Of a stretch of 64,000 bases of DNA, positions 1 through 14,038 are shown piece after piece (positions within the stretch are counted from its first letter, which is position 1; each line of letters opens with the position of its first letter). Position numbers and translations under genes: made by a program. The notes beneath the pieces are model-generated. The model saw nothing but the letters and a program-made list of their open reading frames with translations, was not told where the DNA came from and searched no databases. The stretch spans positions 1,020,201-1,084,200 of the forward strand of contig CAXEFP010000001.1 of NCBI GenBank assembly GCA_963995525.1, written 5' to 3'. This DNA is from Escarpia spicata (lineage: Eukaryota > Annelida > Polychaeta > Sabellida > Siboglinidae).

Positions 1-1629
1 TAGCCTTCGTGAAGATTTGTAACATGCAGAACATCTATTTGGGGTAAGACCACATTAAGGATCCGTCCGCTGAAAAATGTGCACTACAAATACCGTTTTG
101 CTGTGATATGCATAAATTTTGTTCGAACACTTTGACATGGGACATGTTTGTCTCGTGAATACTGAATGTACTGCTGCTTTAGTCAAGATAAAACATCAAA
201 TGGGGATGAGTTTTCACACCTATAACTTACGTAATATGTTCTTTTAACTTAGGTGACGGAGATAAAACGGTAACATGCATTTCCATTTGTGGTTAATCTA
301 GTTATGTGTGTAGCTTGATATCAGTCTAGCCTTCGTGGAGATTTGTAACATGCAAAACATCTATTTGGAGTAAGACCACATTAACGATCCGTCCGCTGAA
401 AAAAGTGCACTACAAATACCGGTTGCTGTGATATGCATACATTTTGTTCGAACACTTTGACATGGGACATGTTTGTCTCGTGAGTACTGAATGTACTGCT
501 GCTTTACACAAGATAAAACATCAAATGGGGATGAGTTTTCACATCTATAACTTACGTAATATGTTCTTGTAACTTACTTGACGGACATAAAACGGTAACA
601 TGCATTCCCATTTGTGGATAATCTAGTTATGTGTGTAGCTTGATATCAGTCTAGCCTTCGTGAAGATTTGTAACATGCAAAACATCTATTTGGGGTAAGA
701 CCACATTAAGGATCCGTCCGCTAAAAAAAGTGCACTACAAATACCGTTTTGCTGTGATATGCATCAATTTAGTTCGAACACTTTGACATGGGACATGTTT
801 GTCTCGTGAGTACTGAATGTACAGCTGCTATAGTCAAGATAAAACATCAAATGGGGATGAGTTTTCACACCTATAACTTACGTAATATGTTCTTGTAACT
901 TAGGTGACGGAGATAAAACGGTAACATGCATTTCCATTTGTGGTTAATCTAGTTATGTGTGTAGCTTGATATCAGTCTAGCCTTCGTGAAGATTTGTAAC
1001 ATGCAAAACATCTATTTGGAGTAAGACCACATTAACGATCCGTCCGCTGAAAAAAGTGCTCTACAAATACCGTTTTGCTGTGATATGCATACATTTTGTT
1101 CGAACACTTTGACATGGGACGTGTTTGTCTCGTGAGTACTGAATGTACTGCTGCTTTACAAAAGATAAAACATCAAATGGGGATGAGTTTTCACACCTAT
1201 AACTTACGTAATATGTTCTTGTAACTTAGGTGACGGAGATAAAACGGTAACATACATTCCCGTTTGTGGATAATCTAGTTATGTGTGTAGCTTGATATCA
1301 GTCTAGCCTTCGTGAAGATTTGTAACATGCAAAACATCTATTTGGGGTAAGACCACATTAAGGATCCGTCCGCTAAGAAAAGTGCACTACAAATACCGTT
1401 TTGCTGTGATATGCATACATTTTGTTCGAACACTTTGACATGGGACATGTTTGTCTCGTGAGTACTGAATGTACTGCTGCTATAGACAAGATAAAACATC
1501 AAATGGGGATTAGTTTTCACACCTATAACTTACGTAATATGTTCTTGTAACTTACGTGACGGAGATAAAACGGTAACATGCATTCCCATTTGTGGTTAAT
1601 CTAGTTATGTGTGTAGCTTGATATCAGTC
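1..1629 (+). repeat. 5-monomer HOR, copy 1
   Basis: Five monomers starting at 1, 327, 652, 978 and 1304. Marker bases in order: GAAAAATGTG with GTCAAGAT and CTTTTAACTT (monomer 1); CCGGTTGCTG, a 1-base deletion (2); GCATCAATTTAG with GTACAGC (3); GTGCTCTAC, GGGACGTG and TTTACAAAAG (4); CTAAGAAAAG (5). The same order returns 1629 bases later. Confidence 0.85.
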
Positions 1630-3258
1630 TAACCTTCGTGAAGATTTGTAACATGCAAAACATATATTTGGGGTAAGACCACATTAAGGATCCGTCCGCT
1701 GAAAAATGTGCACTACAAATACCGTTTTGCTGTGATATGCATAAATTTTGTTCGAACACTTTGACATGGGACATGTTTGTCTCGTGAATACTGAATGTAC
1801 TGCTGCTTTAGTCAAGATAAAACATCAAATGGGGATGAGTTTTCACACCTATAACTTACGTAATATGTTCTTTTAACTTAGGTGACGGAGATAAAACGGT
1901 AACATGCATTTCCATTTGTGGTTAATCTAGTTATGTGTGTAGCTTGATATCAGTCTAGCCTTCGTGAAGATTTGTAACATGCAAAACATCTATTTGGAGT
2001 AAGACCACATTAACGATCCGTCAGCTGAAAAAAGTGCACTACAAATACCGGTTGCTGTGATATGTATACATTTTGTTCGAACACTTTGACATGGGACATG
2101 TTTGTCTCGTGAGTACTGAATGTACTGCTGCTTTACACAAGATAAAACATCAAATGGGGATGAGTTTTCACACCTATAACTTACGTAATATGTTCTTGTA
2201 ACTTACTTGACGGACATAAAACGGTAACATGCATTCCCATTTGTGGATAATCTAGTTATGTGTGTAGCTTGATATCAGTCTAGCCTTCGTGAAGATTTGT
2301 AACATGCAAAACATCTATTTGGGGTAAGACCACATTAAGGATCCGTCCGCTAAAAAAAGTGCACTACAAATACCGTTTTGCTGTGATATGCATAAATTTA
2401 GTTCGAACACTTTGACATGGGACATGTTTGTCTCGTGAGTACTGAATGTACAGCTGCTATAGACAAGATAAAACATCAAATGGGGATGAGTTTTCACACC
2501 TATAACTTACGTAATATGTTCTTGTAACTTAGGTGACGGAGATAAAACGGTAACATGTATTTCCATTTGTGGTTAATCTAGTTATGTGTGTAGCTTGATA
2601 TCAGTCTAGCCTTCGTGAAGATTTGTAACATGCAAAACATCTATTTGGAGTAAGACCACATTAACGATCCGTCCGCTGAAAAAAGTGCTCTACAAATACC
2701 GTTTTGCTGTGATATGCATACATTTTGTTCGAACACTTTGACATGGGACGTGTTTGTCTCGTGAGTACTGAATGTACTGCTGCTTTACAAAAGATAAAAC
2801 TTCAAATGGGGATGAGTTTTCACACCTATAACTTACGTAATATGTTCTTGTAACTTAGGTGACGGAGATAAAACGGTAACATACATTCCCATTTGTGGTT
2901 AATCTAGTTATGTGTGTAGCTTGATATCAGTCTAGCCTTCGTGAAGATTTGTAACATGCAAAACATCTATTTGGGGTAAGACCACATTAAGGATCCGTCC
3001 GCTAAGAAAAGTGCACTACAAATACCGTTTTGCTGTGATATGCATACATTTTGTTCGAACACTTTGACATGGGACATGTTTGTCTCGTGAATACTGAATG
3101 TACTGCTGCTTTAGACAAGATAAAACATCAAATGGGGATGAGTTTTCACACCTATAACTTACGTAATATGTTCTTGTAACTTACGTGACGGAGATAAAAC
3201 GGTAACATGCATTCCCATGTGTGGTTAATCTAGTTATGTGTGTAGCTTGATATCAGTC
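1630..3258 (+). repeat. 5-monomer HOR, copy 2
   Basis: Repeats the order of 1-1629, with monomers starting at 1630, 1956, 2281, 2607 and 2933. It differs from copy 1 at several places, for example TAACC for TAGCC at 1630, CATATATTT for CATCTATTT near 1661, GTCAGCTG for GTCCGCTG near 2021, and GATATGTATAC near 2057. That is more divergence than in the 14-mer pair downstream, so this pair looks older. Confidence 0.85.
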
Positions 3259-4570
3259 TAGCCTTCGTGAAGTTGTGTAACATGCAAAACATCTATTTGG
3301 GGTAAGACCACATTAAGGATCCGTCCGCTAAAAAAAGTGCACTACAAATACCGTTTTGCTGTGATATGCATAAATTTTGTTCGAACACTTTGACATGGGA
3401 CATGTTTGTCTCGTGAGTACTGAATGTACTGCTGCTATAGACAAGATAAAACATCAAATGGGGATGAGTTTTCACACCTATAACTTACGTAATATGTTCT
3501 TGTAACTGACGTGACGGAGATAAAACGGTAACATGCATTCCCATGTGTGGTTAATCTAGTTATGTGTGTAGCTTGATATCAGTCTAGCCTTCGTAAAGAT
3601 TTGTAACATGCAGAACATGCAAAACATCTATTTGGGGTAAGACCACATTTAGGATCCGTCCGCCGAAAAAAGTGCACTTAAAATACCGTTTTCTGTGATA
3701 TGCATAAATGTTGTTCGAACACTTTGACATGGGACATGTTTGTCTCGTGAGTACTGAATGTACTGCTGCTTTAGACAAGATAAAACATCAAATGGGGATG
3801 AGTTTTCACACCTATAACTTACGTAATATGTTCTTGTAACTTACGTGACGGAGATAAAACGGTAACATGCATTCCCATTTGTGGTTAATCTAGTTATGTG
3901 TGTAGCTTGATATCAGTCTAGCCTTCGTGAAGATTTGTAACATGCAAAACATCTATTTGGGGTAAGACCACATTAAGGATCCGTCCGCTGAAAAATGTGC
4001 ACTACAAATACCGTTTTGCTGTGATATGCATACATGTTGTTCAAACACTTTGACATGGGACATGTTTGTCTCGAGAATACTGAATGTACTGCTGCTTTAG
4101 ACAAGATAAAAAATCAAATGGGGTTGAGTTTTCACACGTATAACTTACGTAATATGTTCTTGTAACTTACGTGACGGAGATAAAACGGTAACATGCATTC
4201 CCATGTGTGGTTAATCTAGTTATGTGTGTAGCTTGATATCAGTCTAGCCTTCGTGAAGATTTGTAACATGCAAAACATCTATTTGGGGTAAGACCACATT
4301 AAGGATCCGTCCGCTAAAAAAAGTGCACTACAAATACCGTTTTGTTGTGATATGCATAAATTTAGTTCGAACACTTTGACATGGGACATGTTTGTCTCGT
4401 GAGTACTGAATGTACTGCTGCTATAGACAAGATAAAACATCAAATGGGGATGAGTTTTCACACCTATAACTTACGTAATATGTTCTTGTAACTTACGTGA
4501 CGGAGATAAAACGGTAACATGCATTCCCATGTGTGGTTAATCTAGTTATGTGTGTAGCTTGATATCAGTC
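3259..4570 (+). repeat. Four bridging monomers, one with a 9-bp insertion
   Basis: Monomers start at 3259, 3585, 3919 and 4245. The first (GAAGTTGTGTAAC) and second (9-bp insertion plus CCGCCGAAAA and CACTTAAAATACC) recur as neighbours at 7504/7830 and 12075/12401. The third (GTTCAAAC, CTCGAGAATAC, AAAAAATC, GGGTTGAG) matches the monomer at 5222. This set therefore links the 5-mer zone to the 14-mer zone. Confidence 0.8.
3611..3619 (+). repeat. 9-bp insertion CAGAACATG, first copy
   Basis: The monomer at 3585 reads AACATG-CAGAACATG-CAAAACATC where ordinary copies read AACATG-CAAAACATC. The insert repeats the flanking nine bases with one change, as expected from replication slippage. Same insert: 7856-7864, 12427-12435, 49270-49278, 58402-58410 and 61667-61675. 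Confidence 0.9.
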
Positions 4571-7500
4571 TAGCCTTCGTAAAGATTTGTAACATGCAAA
4601 ACATCTATTTGGGGTAAGACCACATTAAGTATCCGTCCGCTGAAAAAAGTGCACTACAAATACCGTTTTGCTGTGATATGCATAAATTTTGTTCGAACAC
4701 TTTGAAATGGGACATGTTTGTCTCGTGAGTACCGAATGTACTGCTGCTTTAGACAAGATAAAACATCAAATGGCGATGAGTTTTCACACCTATAACTTAC
4801 GTAATATGTTCTTGTAACTTAGGTGACGGAGATAAAACGGTAACATGCATTCCCATTTGTGGTTAATCTAGTTATGTGTGTAGCTTGATATCAGTCTAGC
4901 CTTCGTGAAGATTTGTAACATGCAGAACATCTATTTGGGGTAAGACCACATTTAGGATCCGTCCGCCGAAAAAAGTGCACTTAAAATACCGTTTTCTGTG
5001 ATATACATAAATGTTGTTCGGACACTTTGACATGGGTCATGTTTGTCTCGTGAGTACTGAATGTACTGCTGCTTTAGACAAGATAAAACATCAAATGGGG
5101 ATGAGTTTTCACACCTATAACTTACGTAATATGTTCTTGTAACTTACGTGACGGAGATAAAACGGTAACATGCATTCCCATTTGTGGTTAATCTAGTTAT
5201 GTGTGTAGCTTGATATCAGTTTAGCCTTCGTGAAGATTTGTAACATGCAAAACATCTATTTGGGGTAAGACCACATTAAGGATCCGTCCGCTGAAAAATG
5301 TGCACCACAAATACCGTTTTGCTGTGATATGCATACATGTTGTTCAAACACTTTGACATGGGACATGTTTGTCTCGAGAATACTGAATGTACTGCTGCTT
5401 TAGACAAGATAAAAAATCAAATGGGGTTGAGTTTTTACACGTATAACTTACGTAATATGTTCTTTTAACTTACATGACGAAGATAAAACGGTAACATGCA
5501 TTCCCATGTGTGGTTAATCTGGTTATGTGTGTAGCTTGATATCAGTCTAGCCTTCGTAAAGATTTGTAACATGCAAAACATCTATTTGGGGTAAGACCAC
5601 ATTAAGTATCCGTCCGCTGAAAAAAGTGCATTACAAATACCGTTTTGCTGTGATATGCATAAATTTAGTTCGAACACTTTGACATGGGACATGTTTGTCT
5701 CGTGAGTACTGAATGTACAGCTGCTATAGACAAGATAAAACATCAAATGGGGATGAGTTTTCACACCTATAACTTACGTAATATGTTCTTGTAACTTAGG
5801 TGACGGAGATAAAACGGTAACATGCATTTCCATTTGTGGTTAATCTAGTTATGTGTGTAGCTTGATATCAGTCTAGCCTTCGTGAAGATTTGTAACATGC
5901 AAAACATCTATTTGGAGTAAGACCACATTAACGATCCGTCCGCTGAAAAAAGTGCTCTACAAATACCGTTTTGCTGTGATATGCATACATTTTGTTCGAA
6001 CACTTTGACATGGGACGTGTTTGTCTCGTGAGTACTGAATGTACTGCTGCTTTACAAAAGATAAAACATCAAATGGGGATGAGTTTTCACACCTATAACT
6101 TACGTAATATGTTCTTGTAACTTAGGTGACGGAGATAAAACGGTAACATACATTCCCGTTTGTGGATAATCTAGTTATGTGTGTAGCTTGATATCAGTCT
6201 AGCCTTCGTGAAGATTTGTAACATGCAAAACATTTATTTGGGGTAAGACCACATTAAGGATCCGTCCGCTAAGAAAAGTGCACTACAAATACCGTTTTGC
6301 TGTGATATGCATACATTTTGTTCGAACACTTTGACATGGGACATGTTTGTCTCGTGAGTACTGAATGTACTGCTGCTTTAGACAAGATAAAACATCAAAT
6401 GGGGATGAGTTTTCACACCTATAACTTACGTAATATGTTCTTGTAACTTACTTGACGGACATAAAACGGTAACATGCATTCCCATTTGTGGATAATCTAG
6501 TTATGTGTGTAGCTTGATATCAGTCTAGCCTTCGTGAAGATTTGTAACATGCAAAACATCTATTTGGGGTAAGACCACACTAAGGATCCGTCCGCTAAAA
6601 AAAGTGCACTACAAATACCGTTTTGCTGTGATATGCATCAATTTAGTTCGAACACTTTGACATGGGACATGTTTGTCTCGTGAGTACTGAATGTACAGCT
6701 GCTATAGACAAGATAAAACATCAAATGGGGATGAGTTTTCACACCTATAACTTACGTAATATGTTCTTGTAACTTAGGTGACGGAGATAAAACGGTAACA
6801 TGCATTTCCATTTGTGGTTAATCTAGTTATGTGTGTAGCTTGATATCAGTCTAGCCTTCGTGAAGATTTGTAACATGCAAAACATCTATTTGGAGTAAGA
6901 CCACATTAACGATCCGTCCGTTGAAAAAAGTGCTCTACAAATACCGTTTTGCTGTGATATGCATACATTTTGTTCGAACACTTTGATATGGGACGTGTTT
7001 GTCTCGTGAGTACTGAATGTACTGCTGCTTTACAAAAGATAAAACTTCAAATGGGGATGAGTTTTCACACCTATAACTTACGTAATATGTTCTTGTAACT
7101 TAGGTGACGGAGATAAAACGGTAACATACATTCCCATTTGTGGTTAATCTAGTTATGTGTGTAGCTTGATATCAGTCTAGCCTTCGTGAAGATTTGTAAC
7201 ATGCAAAACATATATTTGGGGTAAGACCACATTAAGGATCCGTCCGCTAAGAAAAGTGCACTACAAATACCGTTTTGCTGTGATATGCATACATTTTGTT
7301 CGAACACTTTGACATGGGACATGTTTGTCTCGTGAATACTGAATGTACTGCTGCTTTAGACAAGATAAAACATCAAATGGGGATGAGTTTTCACACCTAT
7401 AACTTACGTAATATGTTCTTGTAACTTACGTGACGGAGATAAAACGGTAACATGCATTCCCATGTGTGGTTAATCTAGTTATGTGTGTAGCTTGATATCA

Positions 7501-9141
7501 GTCTAGCCTTCGTGAAGTTGTGTAACATGCAAAACATCTATTTGGGGTAAGACCACATTAAGGATCCGTCCGCTAAAAAAAGTGCACTACAAATACCGTT
7601 TTGCTGTGATATGCATAAATTTTGTTCGAACACTTTCACATGGGACATGTTTGTCTCGTGAGTACTGAATGTACTGCTGCTATAGACAAGATAAAACATC
7701 AAATGGGGATGAGTTTTCACACCTATAACTTACGTAATATGTTCTTGTAACTGACGTGACGGAGATAAAACGGTAACATGCATTCCCATGTGTGGTTAAT
7801 CTAGTTATGTGTGTAGCTTGATATCAGTCTAGCCTTCGTAAAGATTTGTAACATGCAGAACATGCAAAACATCTATTTGGGGTAAGACCACATTTAGGAT
7901 ACGTCCGCCGAAAAAAGTGCACTTAAAATACCGTTTTCTGTGATATGCATAAATGTTGTTCGAACACTTTGACATGGGACATGTTTGTCTCGTGAGTACT
8001 GAATGTACTGCTGCTTTAGACAAGATAAAACATCAAATGGGGATGAGTTTTCACACCTATAACTTACGTAATATGTTCTTGTAACTTACGTGACGGAGAT
8101 AAAACGGTAACATGCATTCCCATTTGTGGTTAATCTAGTTATGTGTGTAGCTTGATATCAGTCTAGCCTTCGTAAAGATTTGTAACATGCAAAACATCTA
8201 TATGGGGTAAGACCACATTAAGTATCCGTCCGCTGAAAAAAGTGCATTACAAATACCGTTTTGCTGTGATATGCATAAATTTTGTTCGAACACTTTGACA
8301 TGGGACATGTTTGTCTCGTGAGTACTGAATGTACTGCTGCTTTAGACAAGATAAAACATCAAATGGGGATGAGTTTTCACACCTATAACTTACGTAATGT
8401 GTTCTTGTAACTTAGGTGACGGAGATAAAACGGTAACATGCATTCCCATTTGTGGATAATCTAGTTATGTGTGTAGCTTGATATCAGACTAGCCTTCGTG
8501 AAGATTTGTAACATGCAAAACATCTATTTGGGGTAAGACCACATTAAGGATCCGTCCGCTAAAAAAAGTGCACTACAAATACCGTTTTGCTGTGATATGC
8601 ATAAATTTAGTTCGAACACTTTGACATGGGACATGTTTGTCTCGTGAGTACTGAATTTACTGCTGCTATAGACAAGATAAAACATCAAATGGGGATGAGT
8701 TTTCAAACCTATAACTTACGTAATGTGTTCTTGTAACTTACGTGACGGAGATAAAACGGTAACATGCATTCCCATTTGTGGTTAATCTAGTTATGTGTGT
8801 AGCTTGATATCAGTCTAGCCTTCGTGAAGATTTGTAACATGCAGAACATCTATTTGGGGTAAGACCACATTTAGGATCCGTCCGCTGAAAAAAGTGCACT
8901 ACAAATACCGTTTTGTTGTGATATGCATAAATTTTGTTCGAACACTTTGACATGGGACATGTTTGTCTCGTGAGTACTTAATGTACTGCTGCTTTAGACA
9001 AGATAAAACATCAAATGGGGATGAGTTTTCACACCTATAACTTACGTAATGTGTTCTTGTAACTTAAGTGACGGAGATAAAACGGTAACATGCATTCCCA
9101 TTTGTGGATAATCTAGTTATGTGTGTAGCTTGATATCAGAC
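4571..9141 (+). repeat. 14-monomer HOR, copy 1 (4571 bp)
   Basis: Fourteen monomers, beginning with a copy marked GAAATGGG, GTACCGAATG and GGCGATGAG, and ending with a copy marked ACTTAATGTACTG. It includes the divergent CCGCCG type at 4897, the GTTCAAAC type at 5222, several 5-mer-zone types (GTGCTCTAC copies at 5874 and 6852), and the 9-bp-insertion monomer at 7830. Its length of 4571 is 14 x 326 plus a 9-bp insertion and two single-base deletions. The sequence from 9142 repeats it almost exactly. Confidence 0.9.
7856..7864 (+). repeat. 9-bp insertion CAGAACATG, in 14-mer copy 1
   Basis: Same offset (27-35) in the monomer at 7830, also combined with CCGCCGAAAA and the TTTTCTGTG deletion as in the 3585 copy. 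Confidence 0.9.
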
Positions 9142-12100
9142 TAGCCTTCGTGAAGATTTGTAACATGCAAAACATCTATTTGGGGTAAGACCACATTAAG
9201 TATCCGTCCGCTGAAAAAAGTGCACTACAAATACCGTTTTGCTGTGATATGCATAAATTTTGTTCGAACACTTTGAAATGGGACATGTTTGTCTCGTGAG
9301 TACCGAATGTACTGCTGCTTTAGACAAGATAAAACATCAAATGGCGATGAGTTTTCACACCTATAACTTACGTAATATGTTCTTGTAACTTAGGTGACGG
9401 AGATAAAACGGTAACATGCATTCCCATTTGTGGTTAATCTAGTTATGTGTGTAGCTTGATATCAGTCTAGCCTTCGTGAAGATTTGTAACATGCAGAACA
9501 TCTATTTGGGGTAAGACCACATTTAGGATCCGTCCGCCGAAAAAAGTGCACTTAAAATACCGTTTTCTGTGATATACATAAATGTTGTTCGGACACTTTG
9601 ACATGGGTCATGTTTGTCTCGTGAGTACTGAATGTACTGCTGCTTTAGACAAGATAAAACATCAAATGGGGATGAGTTTTCACACCTATAACTTACGTAA
9701 TATGTTCTTGTAACTTACGTGACGGAGATAAAACGGTAACATGCATTCCCATTTGTGGTTAATCTAGTTATGTGTGTAGCTTGATATCAGTTTAGCCTTC
9801 GTGAAGATTTGTAACATGCAAAACATCTATTTGGGGTAAGACCACATTAAGGATCCGTCCGCTGAAAAATGTGCACCACAAATACCGTTTTGCTGTGATA
9901 TGCATACATGTTGTTCAAACACTTTGACATGGGACATGTTTGTCTCGAGAATACTGAATGTACTGCTGCTTTAGACAAGATAAAAAATCAAATGGGGTTG
10001 AGTTTTTACACGTATAACTTACGTAATATGTTCTTTTAACTTACATGACGAAGATAAAACGGTAACATGCATTCCCATGTGTGGTTAATCTGGTTATGTG
10101 TGTAGCTTGATATCAGTCTAGCCTTCGTAAAGATTTGTAACATGCAAAACATCTATTTGGGGTAAGACCACATTAAGTATCCGTCCGCTGAAAAAAGTGC
10201 ATTACAAATACCGTTTTGCTGTGATATGCATAAATTTAGTTCGAACACTTTGACATGGGACATGTTTGTCTCGTGAGTACTGAATGTACAGCTGCTATAG
10301 ACAAGATAAAACATCAAATGGGGATGAGTTTTCACACCTATAACTTACGTAATATGTTCTTGTAACTTAGGTGACGGAGATAAAACGGTAACATGCATTT
10401 CCATTTGTGGTTAATCTAGTTATGTGTGTAGCTTGATATCAGTCTAGCCTTCGTGAAGATTTGTAACATGCAAAACATCTATTTGGAGTAAGACCACATT
10501 AACGATCCGTCCGCTGAAAAAAGTGCTCTACAAATACCGTTTTGCTGTGATATGCATACATTTTGTTCGAACACTTTGACATGGGACGTGTTTGTCTCGT
10601 GAGTACTGAATGTACTGCTGCTTTACAAAAGATAAAACATCAAATGGGGATGAGTTTTCACACCTATAACTTACGTAATATGTTCTTGTAACTTAGGTGA
10701 CGGAGATAAAACGGTAACATACATTCCCGTTTGTGGATAATCTAGTTATGTGTGTAGCTTGATATCAGTCTAGCCTTCGTGAAGATTTGTAACATGCAAA
10801 ACATTTATTTGGGGTAAGACCACATTAAGGATCCGTCCGCTAAGAAAAGTGCACTACAAATACCGTTTTGCTGTGATATGCATACATTTTGTTCGAACAC
10901 TTTGACATGGGACATGTTTGTCTCGTGAGTACTGAATGTACTGCTGCTTTAGACAAGATAAAACATCAAATGGGGATGAGTTTTCACACCTATAACTTAC
11001 GTAATATGTTCTTGTAACTTACTTGACGGACATAAAACGGTAACATGCATTCCCATTTGTGGATAATCTAGTTATGTGTGTAGCTTGATATCAGTCTAGC
11101 CTTCGTGAAGATTTGTAACATGCAAAACATCTATTTGGGGTAAGACCACACTAAGGATCCGTCCGCTAAAAAAAGTGCACTACAAATACCGTTTTGCTGT
11201 GATATGCATCAATTTAGTTCGAACACTTTGACATGGGACATGTTTGTCTCGTGAGTACTGAATGTACAGCTGCTATAGACAAGATAAAACATCAAATGGG
11301 GATGAGTTTTCACACCTATAACTTACGTAATATGTTCTTGTAACTTAGGTGACGGAGATAAAACGGTAACATGCATTTCCATTTGTGGTTAATCTAGTTA
11401 TGTGTGTAGCTTGATATCAGTCTAGCCTTCGTGAAGATTTGTAACATGCAAAACATCTATTTGGAGTAAGACCACATTAACGATCCGTCCGTTGAAAAAA
11501 GTGCTCTACAAATACCGTTTTGCTGTGATATGCATACATTTTGTTCGAACACTTTGATATGGGACGTGTTTGTCTCGTGAGTACTGAATGTACTGCTGCT
11601 TTACAAAAGATAAAACTTCAAATGGGGATGAGTTTTCACACCTATAACTTACGTAATATGTTCTTGTAACTTAGGTGACGGAGATAAAACGGTAACATAC
11701 ATTCCCATTTGTGGTTAATCTAGTTATGTGTGTAGCTTGATATCAGTCTAGCCTTCGTGAAGATTTGTAACATGCAAAACATATATTTGGGGTAAGACCA
11801 CATTAAGGATCCGTCCGCTAAGAAAAGTGCACTACAAATACCGTTTTGCTGTGATATGCATACATTTTGTTCGAACACTTTGACATGGGACATGTTTGTC
11901 TCGTGAATACTGAATGTACTGCTGCTTTAGACAAGATAAAACATCAAATGGGGATGAGTTTTCACACCTATAACTTACGTAATATGTTCTTGTAACTTAC
12001 GTGACGGAGATAAAACGGTAACATGCATTCCCATGTGTGGTTAATCTAGTTATGTGTGTAGCTTGATATCAGTCTAGCCTTCGTGAAGTTGTGTAACATG

Positions 12101-13712
12101 CAAAACATCTATTTGGGGTAAGACCACATTAAGGATCCGTCCGCTAAAAAAAGTGCACTACAAATACCGTTTTGCTGTGATATGCATAAATTTTGTTCGA
12201 ACACTTTGACATGGGACATGTTTGTCTCGTGAGTACTGAATGTACTGCTGCTATAGACAAGATAAAACATCAAATGGGGATGAGTTTTCACACCTATAAC
12301 TTACGTAATATGTTCTTGTAACTGACGTGACGGAGATAAAACGGTAACATGCATTCCCATGTGTGGTTAATCTAGTTATGTGTGTAGCTTGATATCAGTC
12401 TAGCCTTCGTAAAGATTTGTAACATGCAGAACATGCAAAACATCTATTTGGGGTAAGACCACATTTAGGATACGTCCGCCGAAAAAAGTGCACTTAAAAT
12501 ACCGTTTTCTGTGATATGCATAAATGTTGTTCGAACACTTTGACATGGGACATGTTTGTCTCGTGAGTACTGAATGTACTGCTGCTTTAGACAAGATAAA
12601 ACATCAAATGGGGATGAGTTTTCACACCTATAACTTACGTAATATGTTCTTGTAACTTACGTGACGGAGATAAAACGGTAACATGCATTCCCATTTGTGG
12701 TTAATCTAGTTATGTGTGTAGCTTGATATCAGTCTAGCCTTCGTAAAGATTTGTAACATGCAAAACATCTATATGGGGTAAGACCACATTAAGTATCCGT
12801 CCGCTGAAAAAAGTGCATTACAAATACCGTTTTGCTGTGATATGCATAAATTTTGTTCGAACACTTTGACATGGGACATGTTTGTCTCGTGAGTACTGAA
12901 TGTACTGCTGCTTTAGACAAGATAAAACATCAAATGGGGATGAGTTTTCACACCTATAACTTACGTAATGTGTTCTTGTAACTTAGGTGACGGAGATAAA
13001 ACGGTAACATGCATTCCCATTTGTGGATAATCTAGTTATGTGTGTAGCTTGATATCAGACTAGACTTCGTGAAGATTTGTAACATGCAAAACATCTATTT
13101 GGGGTAAGACCACATTAAGGATCCGTCCGCTAAAAAAAGTGCACTACAAATACCGTTTTGCTGTGATATGCATAAATTTAGTTCGAACACTTTGACATGG
13201 GACATGTTTGTCTCGTGAGTACTGAATTTACTGCTGCTATAGACAAGATAAAACATCAAATGGGGATGAGTTTTCAAACCTATAACTTACGTAATGTGTT
13301 CTTGTAACTTACGTGACGGAGATAAAACGGTAACATGCATTCCCATTTGTGGTTAATCTAGTTATGTGTGTAGCTTGATATCAGTCTAGCCTTCGTGAAG
13401 ATTTGTAACATGCAGAACATCTATTTGGGGTAAGACCACATTTAGGATCCGTCCGCTGAAAAAAGTGCACTACAAATACCGTTTTGTTGTGATATGCATA
13501 AATTTTGTTCGAACACTTTGACATGGGACATGTTTGTCTCGTGAGTACTTAATGTACTGCTGCTTTAGACAAGATAAAACATCAAATGGGGATGAGTTTT
13601 CACACCTATAACTTACGTAATGTGTTCTTGTAACTTAAGTGACGGAGATAAAACGGTAACATGCATTCCCATTTGTGGATAATCTAGTTATGTGTGTAGC
13701 TTGATATCAGAC
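9142..13712 (+). repeat. 14-monomer HOR, copy 2 (4571 bp)
   Basis: Same monomer order and the same private variants as 4571-9141 at a constant offset of 4571. By eye I noticed only two single-base differences: 7637 C against 12208 G, and 8493 C against 13064 A. The comparison was not exhaustive. The junction at 9142 reads CAGACTAGCCTTCGTGAAG where copy 1 begins CAGTCTAGCCTTCGTAAAG, so the boundary lies within the first few dozen bases of the monomer. Confidence 0.9.
12427..12435 (+). repeat. 9-bp insertion CAGAACATG, in 14-mer copy 2
   Basis: Lies exactly 4571 bases after the copy at 7856, as part of the duplicated 14-mer. Confidence 0.9.
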
Positions 13713-14038
13713 TAGCCTTCGTGAAGATTTGTAACATGCAAAACATCTATTTGGGGTAAGACCACATTAAGGATCCGTCCGCTAAAAAAAGTGCACTACA
13801 AATACCGTTTTGCTGTGATATGCATAAATTTAGTTCGAACACTTTGACATGGGACATGTTTGTCTCGTGAGTACTGAATGTACTGCTGCTATAGACAAGA
13901 TAAAACATCAAATGGGGATGAGTTTTCACTCCTATAACTTACGTAATATGTTCTTGTAACTTACGTGACGGACATAAAACGGTAACATGCATTCCCATGT
14001 GTGGTTAATCTAGTTATGTGTGTAGCTTGATATCAGTC
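13713..14038 (+). repeat. Single monomer between the 14-mer and 6-mer zones
   Basis: A 326-bp copy with CTAAAAAAAG, AAATTTAGTTC and CTATAGAC. Its head is the same type as the head of the chimeric monomer at 15994, which makes it a likely parent of that chimera. Confidence 0.7.
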
